A stretch of 64,000 nucleotides of DNA from Cardinalis cardinalis. Its lineage: Eukaryota > Chordata > Aves > Passeriformes > Cardinalidae. Location of the stretch: assembly GCA_014549065.1 (NCBI GenBank), contig JACDOX010000035.1:145335-209334 (forward strand), read 5' to 3'. Shown here piece by piece: positions 13,001 to 22,754 of this stretch. Under the pieces are notes generated by a model, which had not been told where the DNA came from, ran no database searches, and worked only from the letters and a program-made list of their open reading frames with translations. Numbering within the stretch: position 1 is the stretch's first letter; every line of letters begins with the position of its first letter. The translations under genes were made by a program, and so were the position numbers.

Positions 13001-16000
13001 TCTCCATGTCAGTGTTCAACCATCCTCACAATTTTTCTGGGATGCTTTTGTTTCTTTTTCTTTGAAGTATGTTTGTGTGTTTTTTTAGGGAATTTTATGT
13101 GCTTCAGTTTGTGCCCTTGTGCTGTCACTGGGCAGACTGTGCTGTCTGTACTTCCCCCCTGTGAGATACTTGTACACATTGATAGGATCTCACTGACCCT
13201 TTTATTCTCCACTCTGAACCATCACAGCTCTCTCAGCTTCTCCTCGTANGAGAGATGCTCCTGTCCTTTAATGTTCTTAGAAGCTCTTGGCTGGACTTGA
13301 TCCAGTAAATCCATGTCTCTCTTAAGCTGGGGAGGAAAGCCTGCAAGGAAGACAGGAAATTTAGTACACTGGACAGCTGCACTGTATGAAGTTCGTGTAT
13401 TTTATTACTCAAGCACTGTGCACACTTGCAGGTTGTACAGACTGATGAAACTGCAAGAAAACCAGATCATATTCCTGTCAGCAGTGAGGATGAAAGAAAT
13501 GCTATTTTCCAGCTGGAGAAGTCTATACTATCCAATGAAGCTCTGGAAAGTGAGTAGTGCAAACCAGTGTCATAGTTTAGTAATATCCTGTATTTGCACT
13601 TGCCACTAGTGACATTCACATCTTTGGATGAAGCAATTCTGGAATTCTGCAAGAAGTAGAGCTGATATCTAAAGCTTTCTGAAGTGCCATGCAGATACCT
13701 GTCCTGTTGCTTGACATTACCATATGGTTCTGGATTTCTGAGATTCATGGAAGTTTTAGGCTTTCTGTTAGGCTTGCTTGTAATTATGACACTGATGACA
13801 GGGAGCAGGCAGCAGTGGGGAATTGAACTCTTAAGGAGGGAGGAGGGGTGCTGGCTGGATCCCAGATNGACTGCAAATTATTTGGGCATGAGAAGGCTGA
13901 CTGTCACTATTTAGAGTTCTCAATCTGAAATGATCCTAAATTGTAAAGACTGCTAGGAGTCTTCCTCAGCATCTTCTGGATTCAAAATGAGGATGCTCGC
14001 ATTCCATTTTATGCCTGGACACACAAAGAGACCACTAGGCAACAACTATATGCAAGCTTTTTTAGCCCATGAATTCGGGAGAAAGATTAGCTTATCCCTA
14101 ACTCATCCCATGGAGTGTCAACCCAAAACTCTGGTTCCAATGCTACTGAGTCTATATTTTGAAATTTTTGCAGCTAAACTAAGCTTTAAAAGGGAATTCT
14201 CTTAGGATGGAGCTTTAGTGAGGTGAGGTGTATGAGAAACAGCCATAGGGATGTTCAAAATCTGTTCTTGGTGGTGCAAGGAAAGTAAAATTATAGAGCT
14301 CTGTTGATGTTTATTTCTTTATTATTATTATCAATTTATCATCATTACTATTATCACTTTTAGCAAGTGGTATTGAGAGGGGCATTTCCTAGCACAAGAA
14401 AACAAGTAAGGCACCAAGCTCAAGGATGTGAAATGTTTAATTTGTTAAGGTTCTAGTTCCTTTAAATTATGTTTAGGACATCTTCAGTTTTCAAATAATA
14501 AGTTTTTGCTCTTTTATATTTTTTTATGAGCAGCTGACTTGCAAATGAAGCCCATCTCCTTNGAGAAAGATGATGATAGTAATGGGCACATAGATTTCGT
14601 AACAGCAGCGTCGAACCTGCGAGCCAAGATGTACAACATNGAACCAGCTGATCGGTTCAAAACAAAGCGCATTGCTGGAAAGATTATTCCTGCCATTGCA
14701 ACAGCTACTGCTGCAGTATCAGGGCTGGTGAGATTGATTTTTAGAATGCATATTTCTTTCTCTTACTCTTTCTTGCCTTTAACTGCTGTTGTCTGGGTAT
14801 TGATTACTGCTACCCTGACAGAGGCTCATTTAAAGAAATGGATTTATTTCTCATGTACCAATAGCAAAGGTCATGCTTGATTCTAGGTGTGGTTGTTGAG
14901 GAATGCATGTAGTGCAGGCAGCTCAGCGTGGAGCTGCAGTGCCAGCTGAGCTCCGTGTGGGAGCCTCAGGCAAGAGGTCATGAACTGCTGACCCTTAGCA
15001 CAACAAAGGGCACGGGGACCTGTGGCCTAGCCAGGTGACCAGACACTCAGGGACACAGCAGGAGCTGAGGACTGAGCTGGAAGACCCTGGACTGTCGAGC
15101 ACAAAGACTGTAAGGGTACAAAAGCCCATGTAGTCCTTTGTTCAGCACCCCTTCTCCAAGGCAGCAGCTTGCGTTGTTATTCTGTTGCTACATCATGATG
15201 AAAAATCTCAAAGAACCCAGAAGTCTGAGACTCTGCTAAGGAAAACCCAGGGTCCAGCCAGCAAGGAAACCTTGTAGCAAGACAGTAATTGAGAAGCTGC
15301 TCACTGTGAAGGGGATTTAGTCCCAGGAGTGAAAATCGTTGGTGGTATGAGTGTGGCTGCTGGAGTGGCTCCTGAATGGTTAAAAAGGGAAGTTTCCTTA
15401 ACATGGTGAGCCTTTGGTGCTTTTATTTTTGATTTGCAGCACAGAAAGATGGGTTGGAATTCTGCATTTTGGTTTGTTTTTGGCCATTAGTACTAACTTT
15501 CATTAGAATGCTGCTGCCAAGAGTGGAAAGAATGTGTTCTGTAGTAGTTCGTGTTCATGCATCGCAACAGAGCCTCATGCTTTGTGGAGATTGCATGAAC
15601 CAAACAGTTTTGGAAGAGTACTACATTAAGAACAGTTTTTAAGTATTTCCCTTGGCCGCAACAGAATTTATTTATGTGCCATAGTGGGTTGCATTTCCAT
15701 GTTATTTACTCTGCTGGTTGCTGATCTTATTAACCACTTCCTTGGTAGTTGCTGGCATCTTAACTACACTAGAGTTGATAACACTAAAACCTAATAAGTA
15801 AACTCTACTTACTTTACTGCAGGTTGCACTGGAACTCATCAAAGTTGTGGGTGGCTACCCAGCTGATGCATACAAGAACTGTTTTCTGAACCTAGCCATT
15901 CCCATAATGGTCTTTACAGAAACTGCTGAAGTAAGAAGAACGGAAATCAGGTAGGAAGGACAATGGCAGAAGGGCAAGGACAATATTTGGAAATATACTA

Positions 16001-18663
16001 ATTGATGCTTAGAACTTGCTGAACCATTCCAACAAGTGAGAAGTTTGAATGGTTACTAAATCCAGATATCCACATTAAGGCCTTATGTGGTCACATAGCA
16101 GAGCTGTGATGGAACCACAGCTTGTGGCCATACTCCAGTTAAGCATTCTAGATATCCAAGGGTATTGTTGTTTAAACTTGGAAAATGATGAATTGTTTCA
16201 TGCTTGCTATCAAACTCTGCTATCCACTTCCTGTGTACTGCTAGAGGTGTTAGTGATCCTTGTAATACTGCCAAGGGTGTCACATAATGCATTGCCCAAG
16301 AATTTCCTGTTTGGAAAATGCAGTCCATATTCATCTGTCCTAATTAAAAAAATAGTGGGTTTGAAGGCTTAGTTTGTTTTTCAGTGGAAGCTGTTAATTG
16401 TGAGATTTAAAAAATCTACAGAAGGTAGATGTGTGGCATTGTTCTTAGGAAACATCCCGGACATGCTTTTGCATCTTGTTCAATACAAGAGCTATTTTTT
16501 AGTAGGTCTGAAAACTCAGCAACTTCATTGTCAGATTCCACATTTACTTAGAGATCTTACTGTGTCTTGTGCTTAGCAAGGTCGGGGGCTGGAGAAATGG
16601 CAGCAGAGAGGGAAGAGGTTTTTGCTCAAGATTAAACAGTACATCAACAAGAAGACATGGCAGTTCTCCAATACACTTTTAAAGGGAATGACTGAGTTCA
16701 TATTCTAAAGTAACAAGCTTTCACTTTTTAAAACAGAAATGGGATATCGTTTACCATCTGGGACAGGTGGACAATTTATGGAAAAGAGGATTTTACTCTG
16801 TTGGACTTCATAAATGCTGTCAGAGTAAGTTATCTACTGTCCTGGGTCAATACAAGACAAGAGGAAATGAGTTTCTTGTTGAAATTGTAGTTGAATTGTG
16901 TTTAGTTTGTTTTTTTTTTATTTCTATCAAGTTACTGTTCAAACCAGAATAATTTTGGTAATAACTAATGTCAGTGGGAATGTCTCTAAATAAAGGCATT
17001 CAAGCCTNTTTTCAAATTCCTTGTTAATTCAGTTGGCTCAAATGTATCTTAATAAAACTTTCTATCAGCATCCATGCATTAGCAGGTTTTCTGGTTTGGA
17101 TCCTATGGATTTGAATAATTAGCTGTAGTATTTCCAGCAGTAGTATCTAGGCAGTAGTAGTATCTGGGCAGCTGTTCTAGTCTTTTAACAAGTTTTAATT
17201 TGTGAATTCCAGGAGAAATATGGAATTGAACCAACTATGGTTGTACAAGGAGTCAAAATGCTCTATGTTCCTGTGATGCCAGGCCATATTAAAAGATTAA
17301 AGTTGACGTAAGTACAACTGAAAAATGGATTTAGGGATGCAAGTGTACATACAAATTATGTTCATTGCTTGTATCAAAGGATGTGTGTCAGACAGCAGTA
17401 TTTTCTCTCAAAGTGGTTTCTAGCCATTAATACTTTGGGAAGAAAAAAGATAATTTCTTACTTTTTGTAAAAGAAAAAGAGAGAGTGAGTTAACTTCTGT
17501 GATGAGGAGACTTGCAAAATGCTGCTTTAACTGTTGAATACTAGAATGAGAAAGCTAAAGAAGTCTGACAGTAATTTCTTGAGGGAAAAGAATGTACCAT
17601 GGTTCAAACAGAACAAGACTAGTAGAACCTTTTGAAACTGCCTTAAAACTAATGCTGATATTTAACAACTAAGCTCTGAAGGAATAATATTGCTTTCAGT
17701 TTGAGATTTCTGTAAGTCTGTTCAATTAGAGTAATTGCTTGAGATTCTACATCAGTTCAGCCCTTTTAAGAATGATGACATTCAAAAAGGCTCTGTTATG
17801 TTGCTTACAGACAGGAAATTGAGGTATTTCACCCTGACATTTTGGTAGGATGTGAAGGCAGGGCATTGGGTTCTGACTGAAGGCCTTTGAAAAATAACAG
17901 CCAGATCTCACCCAGGTTTAGTTCTACCTTACCTGTGCATTGAACTGCTTTAGCTTAAAATCTATTCCTTACAGCTCCTGTGTGGTAGTCAATGCTCACA
18001 GGCTTTGCTGAAGCAGGTGGATGCACTGATCAGTACTAATTTGAAGGCCTGACAGTAGGTATCAGGCAGAGAGGTATGAGCAAGCTACTTCAAACTCCTG
18101 GGGAGAGAAGAGCTGCCAAGCTGTAGAGTGCCTGGCATACTAAGATGAGACTTTACAGCCTGTCTCCAAAAACGTTGCTTATATGCTTTCTCTTACAGCT
18201 GTATAAATAATTTTGAATGAGTGGGGTATGTAATGAAGTCAAAGTCATAGTATGAAGCTGCCTTCTTGTGAATATCAGGATTTTTTAGTTCTCTGAGACT
18301 TTAATGGGCTGTGTCTGTCAGGAAAATGGAATGCTATTTGCTGAAGCTCAGGTGGAGGATCAGCTTTTGTGTGCAAGTTAGAGGTGATGTATTCTCTATT
18401 TTAATATGGTCTGTAGTATGCTGGGCCAGTACACATTGCTGGCAGTGAAATTCCTCCTAGTCTGGCCCTGAATTCCCACTGCCAATCCTCCTGGTGCATT
18501 TATGAACTGCTCTTCATTTCTTTATAGGATGCAAAAGCTTGTGAAACCATCAGCTGATAAGAAGTATGTGGATTTGACAGTTTCATTTGCTCCAGAGACT
18601 GATGGAGAGGAAGATTTGCCCGGGCCACCAGTGAGATACTACTTTGTTCAGGAAGACAATTGA
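944..18663 (+). CDS. UBA6: UBA6, ubiquitin-like modifier-activating enzyme 6 (3' 25 coding exons, 5' end outside window)
   Basis: UBA6 is the E1 enzyme that adenylates ubiquitin or FAT10, takes it as a thioester, and passes it to E2s such as USE1. It acts mainly in the cytosol. Twenty-five exons, all with GT-AG borders and matching phases, join to 829 residues plus stop. The human enzyme has 1052 residues, so about 223 N-terminal residues lie to the left. Order seen: part of the first catalytic half-domain, four-helix region and end of the inactive adenylation domain, active adenylation domain with VGCGAIGCEML nucleotide loop (5927) and DPDLIEKSNLNRQF (6377), catalytic Cys in PFCTLKSFP (TGC 9088-9090), second catalytic half-domain, return to the adenylation fold (14534-15950), and ubiquitin-fold domain to TGA 18661. 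UBA6 rather than UBA1 or UBA7 is judged from close match to remembered human UBA6. No frameshift or internal stop. Ns at 6448, 14562 and 14640 fall in codons. Confidence 0.96.
2267..2370 (+). CDS. UBA6: UBA6 exon (window exon 2)
   Basis: 104 bp between TTTTCAG and GTAAGT. Encodes SPYSFSIGDTSEMEPYLHG and the following VQVKTPK stretch. The bird reads MCCF where human has TVFF. Confidence 0.94.
2451..2550 (-). repeat. CR1 LINE 3'-end fragment
   Basis: The + strand reads TAGAATTATAGAATT followed by a diverged GGAAGGGACCCACAAGGATC stretch, the reverse complement of a CR1 3' end. It lies in a UBA6 intron and is heavily diverged. Boundaries are approximate. Confidence 0.7.
2786..2848 (+). CDS. UBA6: UBA6 exon (window exon 3)
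   Basis: 63 bp, 21 whole codons, between TTCTAG and GTAATT. Encodes ERLEKQITNPLCLVPDFSKP, at the boundary into the four-helix region. Confidence 0.92.
3314..3390 (+). CDS. UBA6: UBA6 exon (window exon 4)
   Basis: 77 bp between AACAG and GTAAAG. Encodes APLQIHVAMLALNHFQENFG and the next few residues (helical segment). Ends in phase 2. Confidence 0.92.
4041..4107 (+). CDS. UBA6: UBA6 exon (window exon 5)
   Basis: 67 bp between GTCTAG and GTGAGT. Encodes CLQDAEEMLKIAISISETLE and two further residues. One of the less conserved exons of the gene. Confidence 0.9.
4512..4655 (+). CDS. UBA6: UBA6 exon (window exon 6)
   Basis: 144 bp, 48 codons, between TTTTCAG and GTAAGG. Holds the strongly conserved AQGFLPPLAAAMGGVASQEV segment that closes the inactive adenylation domain. 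Confidence 0.95.
5332..5399 (+). CDS. UBA6: UBA6 exon (window exon 7)
   Basis: 68 bp after a long T-rich tract and GCAG, before GTAAAT. Encodes LYIDVLDIVTPLDNVGSEEF and two more residues. Ends in phase 2 inside the Arg codon of LPRGDRYDA. Confidence 0.92.
5658..5736 (+). CDS. UBA6: UBA6 exon (window exon 8)
   Basis: 79 bp between GCATAG and GTGAGT. Encodes GDRYDALRACIGDSLCQKLH and the start of the first strand of the active adenylation domain. Confidence 0.93.
5927..6007 (+). CDS. UBA6: UBA6 exon (window exon 9), ATP-binding loop
   Basis: 81 bp, 27 codons, between CTTTAG and GTAAGT. Encodes VGCGAIGCEMLKNFALLGVG, the GxGxxG nucleotide-binding loop of the active adenylation domain. A 30-bp tandem duplication starts three bases into the following intron. 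Confidence 0.96.
6011..6068 (+). repeat. 30-bp tandem duplication beside a splice donor
   Basis: Two adjacent copies of a 30-bp unit starting AGTCACCTGTTAACC (6011-6040 and 6041-6068, the second lacking its last two bases). They are identical over 28 bp. The first begins three bases inside the intron after UBA6 window exon 9. The second copy is preceded by AGA rather than GTA, so it does not create a second GT donor. Confidence 0.95.
6377..6454 (+). CDS. UBA6: UBA6 exon (window exon 10)
   Basis: 78 bp between ACTTAG and GTAGGC. Encodes DPDLIEKSNLNRQFLFRP with the conserved Asp and Arg used in adenylation. The N at 6448 makes a CAN codon, His or Gln; human has His. Confidence 0.95.
7712..7893 (+). 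CDS. UBA6: UBA6 exon (window exon 11)
   Basis: 182 bp between TTTCAG and GTAGGG. Encodes the KPKSYTAAEATLNINPHIKI segment through DVIVTALDNVEARRYID, core of the active adenylation domain. Ends in phase 2. Confidence 0.95.
8246..8351 (+). CDS. UBA6: UBA6 exon (window exon 12)
   Basis: 106 bp between ATCAG and GTAAGT. Encodes RCVANLRPLIDSGTMGTKGH and EVIVPHLTESYNSH, the end of the adenylation core before the crossover to the catalytic Cys domain. Confidence 0.95.
9058..9147 (+). CDS. UBA6: UBA6 exon (window exon 13), catalytic cysteine
   Basis: 90 bp, 30 codons, between ATTACAG and GTAATG. Encodes DPPEEEIPFCTLKSFPAAIE. The Cys codon TGC at 9088-9090 corresponds to the thioester cysteine (Cys625 in human numbering), so the enzyme appears catalytically intact. 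Confidence 0.96.
9257..9337 (+). CDS. UBA6: UBA6 exon (window exon 14)
   Basis: 81 bp between TTACAG and GTAAGG, after an intron of only 109 bp. Encodes FESSFSHKPSLFNKFWQTYP and the AEEVLQ end, in the second catalytic half-domain. Confidence 0.95.
9913..10041 (+). CDS. UBA6: UBA6 exon (window exon 15)
   Basis: 129 bp between CTCTAG and GTAGGT. Encodes SGESLEGCFHVIKTLSRRP through LARVKFEKYFSHK of the second catalytic half-domain. Confidence 0.95.
10864..10915 (+). CDS. UBA6: UBA6 exon (window exon 16)
   Basis: 52 bp between CTCTAG and GTAAGT. Encodes ALQLLHSFPLDTRLKDG. Followed by an intron of only 135 bp that carries a short palindrome. Confidence 0.93.
11051..11114 (+). CDS. UBA6: UBA6 exon (window exon 17)
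   Basis: 64 bp between ACCAG and GTAAGT. Encodes LFWQSPKRPPFPVKFEFNDP of the second catalytic half-domain. Confidence 0.93.
11958..12027 (+). CDS. UBA6: UBA6 exon (window exon 18)
   Basis: 70 bp between TCTTTAG and GTAATC. Encodes HYGFIVSTAKLFATVYCVPF and ends in TEK. Confidence 0.93.
12665..12736 (+). CDS. UBA6: UBA6 exon (window exon 19)
   Basis: 72 bp, 24 codons, between ATAACAG and GTAAGT. Encodes DLSEETILGIISSVKVPEF and RPSNK. Confidence 0.92.
12880..13335 (-). repeat. CR1 LINE fragment
   Basis: Reverse-complement CR1 sequence inside a UBA6 intron. Recognised by successive CR1-typical phrases: CACCTAGTTCAATCC, GACTGTCCCCCACTGGG, the CTCCATAACCTCTCT run, and TCAGCTTCTCCTCGT followed by GGCTGGACTTGATCCAG. 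Strongly diverged. Confidence 0.75.
13432..13549 (+). CDS. UBA6: UBA6 exon (window exon 20)
   Basis: 118 bp between TTGCAG and GTGAGT. Encodes VVQTDETARKPDHIPVSSED and the ERNAIFQLEKSILSNEA segment. Ends in phase 1. Confidence 0.93.
14534..14727 (+). CDS. UBA6: UBA6 exon (window exon 21)
   Basis: 194 bp between GAGCAG and GTGAGA. Encodes the NGHIDFVTAASNLRAKMY and KTKRIAGKIIPAIATATAA segments, which return the chain to the active adenylation fold. Ns at 14562 (TTN) and 14640 (ATN) leave Phe/Leu and Ile/Met open; human has Phe and Ile. Confidence 0.95.
14910..15403 (+). repeat. LTR-like dispersed repeat, copy 1
   Basis: About 490 bp matching, in reverse complement, the segment at 33449-33947. 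Shared blocks include CTCAGGCAAGAGGTCATGA, GACACTCAGGGACACAGCAG, GGTACAAAAGCCCA and GTCTGAGACTCTGCTA. The TATA-like TACAAAAG in mid-element and the terminal CCTTAACA suggest a solo LTR, sense on the + strand. No coding potential. It sits in a UBA6 intron. Family name not determined. Confidence 0.75.
15823..15950 (+). CDS. UBA6: UBA6 exon (window exon 22)
   Basis: 128 bp between ACTGCAG and GTAGGA. Encodes VALELIKVVGGYPADAYKNC through FTETAEVRRTEI at the end of the adenylation domain. Phase 2 end. Confidence 0.95.
16737..16824 (+). CDS. UBA6: UBA6 exon (window exon 23)
   Basis: 88 bp between AAACAG and GTAAGT. Encodes NGISFTIWDRWTIYGKEDFT and LLDFINAVR, start of the C-terminal ubiquitin-fold domain that recruits E2. 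Confidence 0.95.
17213..17307 (+). CDS. UBA6: UBA6 exon (window exon 24)
   Basis: 95 bp between TTCCAG and GTAAGT. Encodes EKYGIEPTMVVQGVKMLYVP and the MPGHIKRLKL segment of the ubiquitin-fold domain. Confidence 0.95.
18528..18663 (+). CDS. UBA6: UBA6 last coding exon (window exon 25)
   Basis: 136 bp from the TTTATAG acceptor to TGA at 18661-18663. Encodes MQKLVKPSADKKYVDLTVSF, the acidic DGEEDLPGPP stretch and C-terminal VRYYFVQEDN. Human ends within a residue or two of the same place. Confidence 0.95.
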
Positions 18664-21600
18664 TGGTAGAGACACAAAAGTCACTTATGGACCATTTGTT
18701 CTGAAAGGAGTGTGCTAATTTTCAGCTATTAAAGATGGTACTATATATTTCTTTTTGGTGAAGCCTTAATTAAATGGTGAAAATCAGTGGCTTTGCACTG
18801 AAGACAAACTGGATTTGTCTCTTCTGCTCCTGTATTCTTCAAGCCTGTTTGCTCAAAGGAGGATTGGTCACTCCATGAGATGGAATGTCCACTACAAGTC
18901 CTTACCTTAAAGGCAAGATTTGTATTGAGGAAAGCAAGAAGAATGGTGAACCTAAGAAATGGTCCCCATGTGCAAATTAGGCAATTTGCATTTGCTTAGG
19001 GAAGAGTACAAAAAATAGGAAAAGCACCATTTTATGATACTCCTGGTATTCTAAGAACATCTCAAACTCATTTCATATGTTACTCCATTCTCAAACAAGA
19101 ATTTCACTCTTGCCATCTACANGTGAGATTAGATCCATCTGAAAGGCTTAAACTCCCATTTAAAAGCAGAGGAACTGCTTTCTTGTGTGGCTGCTTAGTG
19201 GTGCCATGGTCAGCACAACTGTCTTCTGTCAGTCTCAACATGGAAACAGAGGGGAGGGTGTGTATATTGTCAAACTCCCCTCAAGTCCAGAGAGCTGGAA
19301 TTGTTGATTATCTGCACTAAGACGGTTCTTTGTGGAATACTGCAGTAGGGGGAAAGTGAAAACCTATCGGAGAGCCAAATTAGCACTTTCAACAATAAAA
19401 CTTCGTCTTCAACAAAGAGAAAATGTGGTCGAGCCTTTCTGCCCTCACCAAATTAAAATCACTATAGCACTTGATGTTAAAGGGAGGAGAAGACAAATAC
19501 CTCTGGATGTTTGTCAAAGCGAACTGTTACCTCAGCTGCTCCTTTTTGGTACCATTTCCCTGTAGCAAATTGTTGTGCTGTATGTATACCTGTTCTCAGA
19601 ACTCTGAGCTGCACTGAACCACAAGGTTTTACCCTCACTGGTCAGTTATTGGGATATGTAATTATAAAATTTCTGCTTAATTGGAAATCATTATGGAGTA
19701 GTTTTGCTGCTGTGGTGAGGCAGAGGTGTNTTACAAAAACATCATCATTTAACTCAATTAAGCAGTGAGTACTTGAGGTACTACTCTTTTTCTCCCCATC
19801 TCAGTAGAGCAAGGCAAGATTAGAATAAAAACCTATAAACTGAAATACCCTTTCATATGTTTCAGCTTTAGAGATTATTGTTGGAAATTATGTCTTGCAG
19901 CTGTTCCAAAGGCTATTAATAACTTAGCAGTGTATCCTCAATCATAGTTTATTAAGCTTTAGGGATGTCTTCACGTTTAATTTAATGATGTCACTAATTA
20001 GTGCTAAGAATCACTTAAAGGTTTAGGTCAACAAGAAAACACTGTCATCTCTCACTGTTGGAGGCTGGGAAACNAAACTTTGAGTAAGTATACTCCGTTA
20101 TGTTAGTGTGGTGTTAACATCATGCTTACACTTTTGAAATAAGCAACATTTTAAAATAGCAAAGTCTCAGTACTGTTCTAGAATGCCATATGACTGTCTT
20201 CAGGGTTTAAAGTAAACTGTCAGATATAATTCATGCAGTNGCTTTTACTAATGACATGTACGCCTTTGAGAGCCTTGTAAGAAGTCTGGGTCAAGGCTGG
20301 CAGGGATCACAGCCAGAATTTACAGATGTTGCTTTATCTTTATCCTGCTCTTATTGTGTGTGTCTGTTGGACAGATGGATGCTCTGTGGATGGGGTCTGC
20401 TCAGTTGAAAAGTTGGTTATGGAAAAACTAAAAATGCACAGTAGCTCTAGATATTTATTAGCACACCTTTAAAATTTTTGGATATAAATAATTCTCGGTA
20501 AAATCTCAGAACTAGTAACTTCAAGAGGACTTTCTGTAGAAGAACTCAGCATGTCAAGTGGCTCATTAAAACTGTTCTTCATGCTTTAAACATTTTTTAA
20601 TTTCTGATATGGAGAGTGAAGGTGTTTAAATGGAAGATTATGGAATACACTGATTCAGTGAAGGTGTTTATATGGAAGATTTTGGGGTACACTGATTCAG
20701 TATTTGTGTTTGATAGAGCCTGTTTCTCAATCTGTTCCTGCTTTTTATCAAAAGTCTCTGCAGATGCTCAGCATGATCATACTAAATAGGCTCTGGGCAA
20801 GAGAATTTTGGGGTGCCAAATCTCCAATGTTGTCACAGTGCTACCAAGCTAGAAGCTTGTAGCATTACCTGAGAACTGCTTTATCTCTTTTCCTTTTATT
20901 TTTGTTCATGGCAGTGAAAGCTTGTATTTGTGTAGGACTGTCTGATGCACAATTCCTGTGGAGCAGCTAAAGCTTGCTGTCTTCCTGCCACAATGAAGAA
21001 CTGTCTTTCCACTAGAGCACTTTAAATAGCTTTCTGTCAAAATGTTATTCTTTGAGAGAGAGTTGATTCGCAGGAATGAAGTTTTGTATCAGTAATGAAG
21101 ATCCTTCTCACTCAAATGCTTTCTTGAAGACTTTGCTCATGTTTACACTAGCTTTCTCTGATTTTCTATCACTCTTAATAGATGCAGTTAATTAATTTGT
21201 GCATGCCAAGTATTAAGCAGCCAGATCAACTTTTTCTGGTTAGTCATCATGTTTCTTTAGTGTTAGGAGTAGTGAGGATTCTGTGTGAGGGTCTCAATAC
21301 TGTTAACAAGAACGTTTTAATGGATCAGATGGTTTTAAGCTTTTATTATCTATACCACAAGTAAAAAAATAGATGTTTCCATATAATTTTCCCACCCTTT
21401 TCCTATGTACAGTGAAATATGTGACTGCTTGTTAAAAAGATAAAACTATGCAAGAATAGTGGTATATAGGGAGAACAACTCTGGCACCATTTAGGCTATC
21501 ACGTCTTCATGGCTTTTCACATCATGAAATAATACGGGTTTGAGCTAGGCAGGGAGTTCATACACCTGTCAGACTTATCATCAAATACAAGCAAAGATTT

Positions 21601-22480
21601 TAGATAAATTACAAGCATTAAGATCATAAACTTTCCTTGTGTCTTTGAAACAATGTGAATGTAGGCCAGTAGTTTTAAGAAAGGAACTGAATTTCAGCCA
21701 AAAGCTGAAATTAACTTGAAAGTTTATCAATCCCGTGCAATTACAGAAAGCAAATGTGCAGCACCGTGAAGCAATCTAAACCTTTGTGCAAAGGTTGATA
21801 AATTTGACCAGAGAGCTTTTGAATATTTATTTTAGTAANGGTATATTGCGTGCAGTTGATTAAGTAGCTGGTGCCAGATGCTTATCCATCGTGCACAAAA
21901 GGAGCCGTAAGTTCCATAAGCATAAGCATTCCATGAGCATTTGTAGCAGCAGAACTGTATTGGTGCCGTGCATCCTTTTGTATGGCAGGGGTGAGAGACA
22001 GGGAAGGGGTGTTAAGTTACCACTTGTCCCAGCAGCATTCAAGTTTAAATTTCATAGGGAAAAAGCTGCAGCTCTGATCTGATGTACACTGAGCAACGCC
22101 CTCTTCACAAAGTGATCTAAACTCTTTTCGTGAAAAGAAAGTGCTAACCTCCCGCGTTATGATGTACTTTTGAAATAGAATGGGCCTTTCCTTTAGCGGT
22201 CAGAAAGGATAGGGATAAGACCTGGTGTTCCGGTCACAAGTGTGTGATAAAAAGCATCACTAAAACTGTATTTTTGGGCAATGTTTTGCCGGCACTGTAA
22301 GGTACTGCGGCCATACGTTCTCAAGCAGTTGTTTTTTGCTCGTTGTTGAGTTCTTCAGTTCTTTTTTAAAGAAAAAATTGCAACGCCCCGTGGTGACAAG
22401 GGATGCTTTGTAGGGTTTTGAAACCCGAGGATTTGAACTGGGGTTTCCCACGGGCGAAATAAAAGAACGGGAAGCATCCC
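18664..22480 (+). other. UBA6 3' UTR / UBA6-CENPC intergenic segment
   Basis: AT-rich sequence without recognisable exons. Possible polyadenylation signals are ATTAAA near 18727, AATAAA at 19394-19399 and AATAAA at 19824-19829; I cannot say which is used. A 42-bp tandem duplication lies at 20616-20699. Several frames of 60-85 codons here look like chance. I looked for STAP1, which lies between these genes in human, and saw no matching exon on either strand. Confidence 0.6.
20616..20699 (+). repeat. 42-bp tandem duplication
   Basis: Two adjacent 42-bp units (20616-20657 and 20658-20699) starting GTGAAGGTGTTTA and ending CACTGATTCA, with about four single-base differences. It lies 3' of UBA6. 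Confidence 0.93.
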
Positions 22481-22607
22481 CCGTCCCTCCCCTCACAGAA
22501 AGGCGGGCAGGAGGGGGGGTATGGGCGCAGCAGCTGCCTTTGCGCAGGCGCAACAGCCGCGCGCGCGCGTAAATGAGCTGCCCTGCCGGGCGCGCGGCGG
22601 CGGCCGA

Positions 22608-22612
22608 CCAAT
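22608..22612 (+). promoter_or_regulatory. CCAAT box (NF-Y type)
   Basis: CCAAT in the context GACCAATGGGA, 128 bp upstream of the CENPC start codon. This is a typical distance for NF-Y in a TATA-less cell-cycle promoter. Confidence 0.5.
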
Positions 22613-22693
22613 GGGACGGGGCCGGGGGGGCGTGGCCGGGGCGCTGCCGCCCGCCGGCCGTGCGCGCGCGCCCGCCGGGAAAGGCGCGCGAGG

Positions 22694-22699
22694 TTCGAA
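22694..22699 (+). promoter_or_regulatory. CHR-like element of the CENPC promoter
   Basis: TTCGAA fits the CHR consensus (TTYGAA) bound by the DREAM/MuvB complexes. A GGCGCGCG block ends three bases upstream, close to the CDE position. It is 40 bp upstream of the ATG. Assignment rests on motif and context only. Confidence 0.4.
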
Positions 22700-22739
22700 G
22701 GCGGCGCTGGGGGCGCGCGCGCCCCGGCCCCGATCCGGG

Positions 22740-22754
22740 ATGGCGCAGGCCTTG
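22740..22754 (+). CDS. CENPC: CENPC exon 1 (start)
   Basis: 15 bp, ATG GCG CAG GCC TTG (MAQAL), then GTGAGA. The short first coding exon and phase 0 junction fit the family. Confidence 0.85.
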
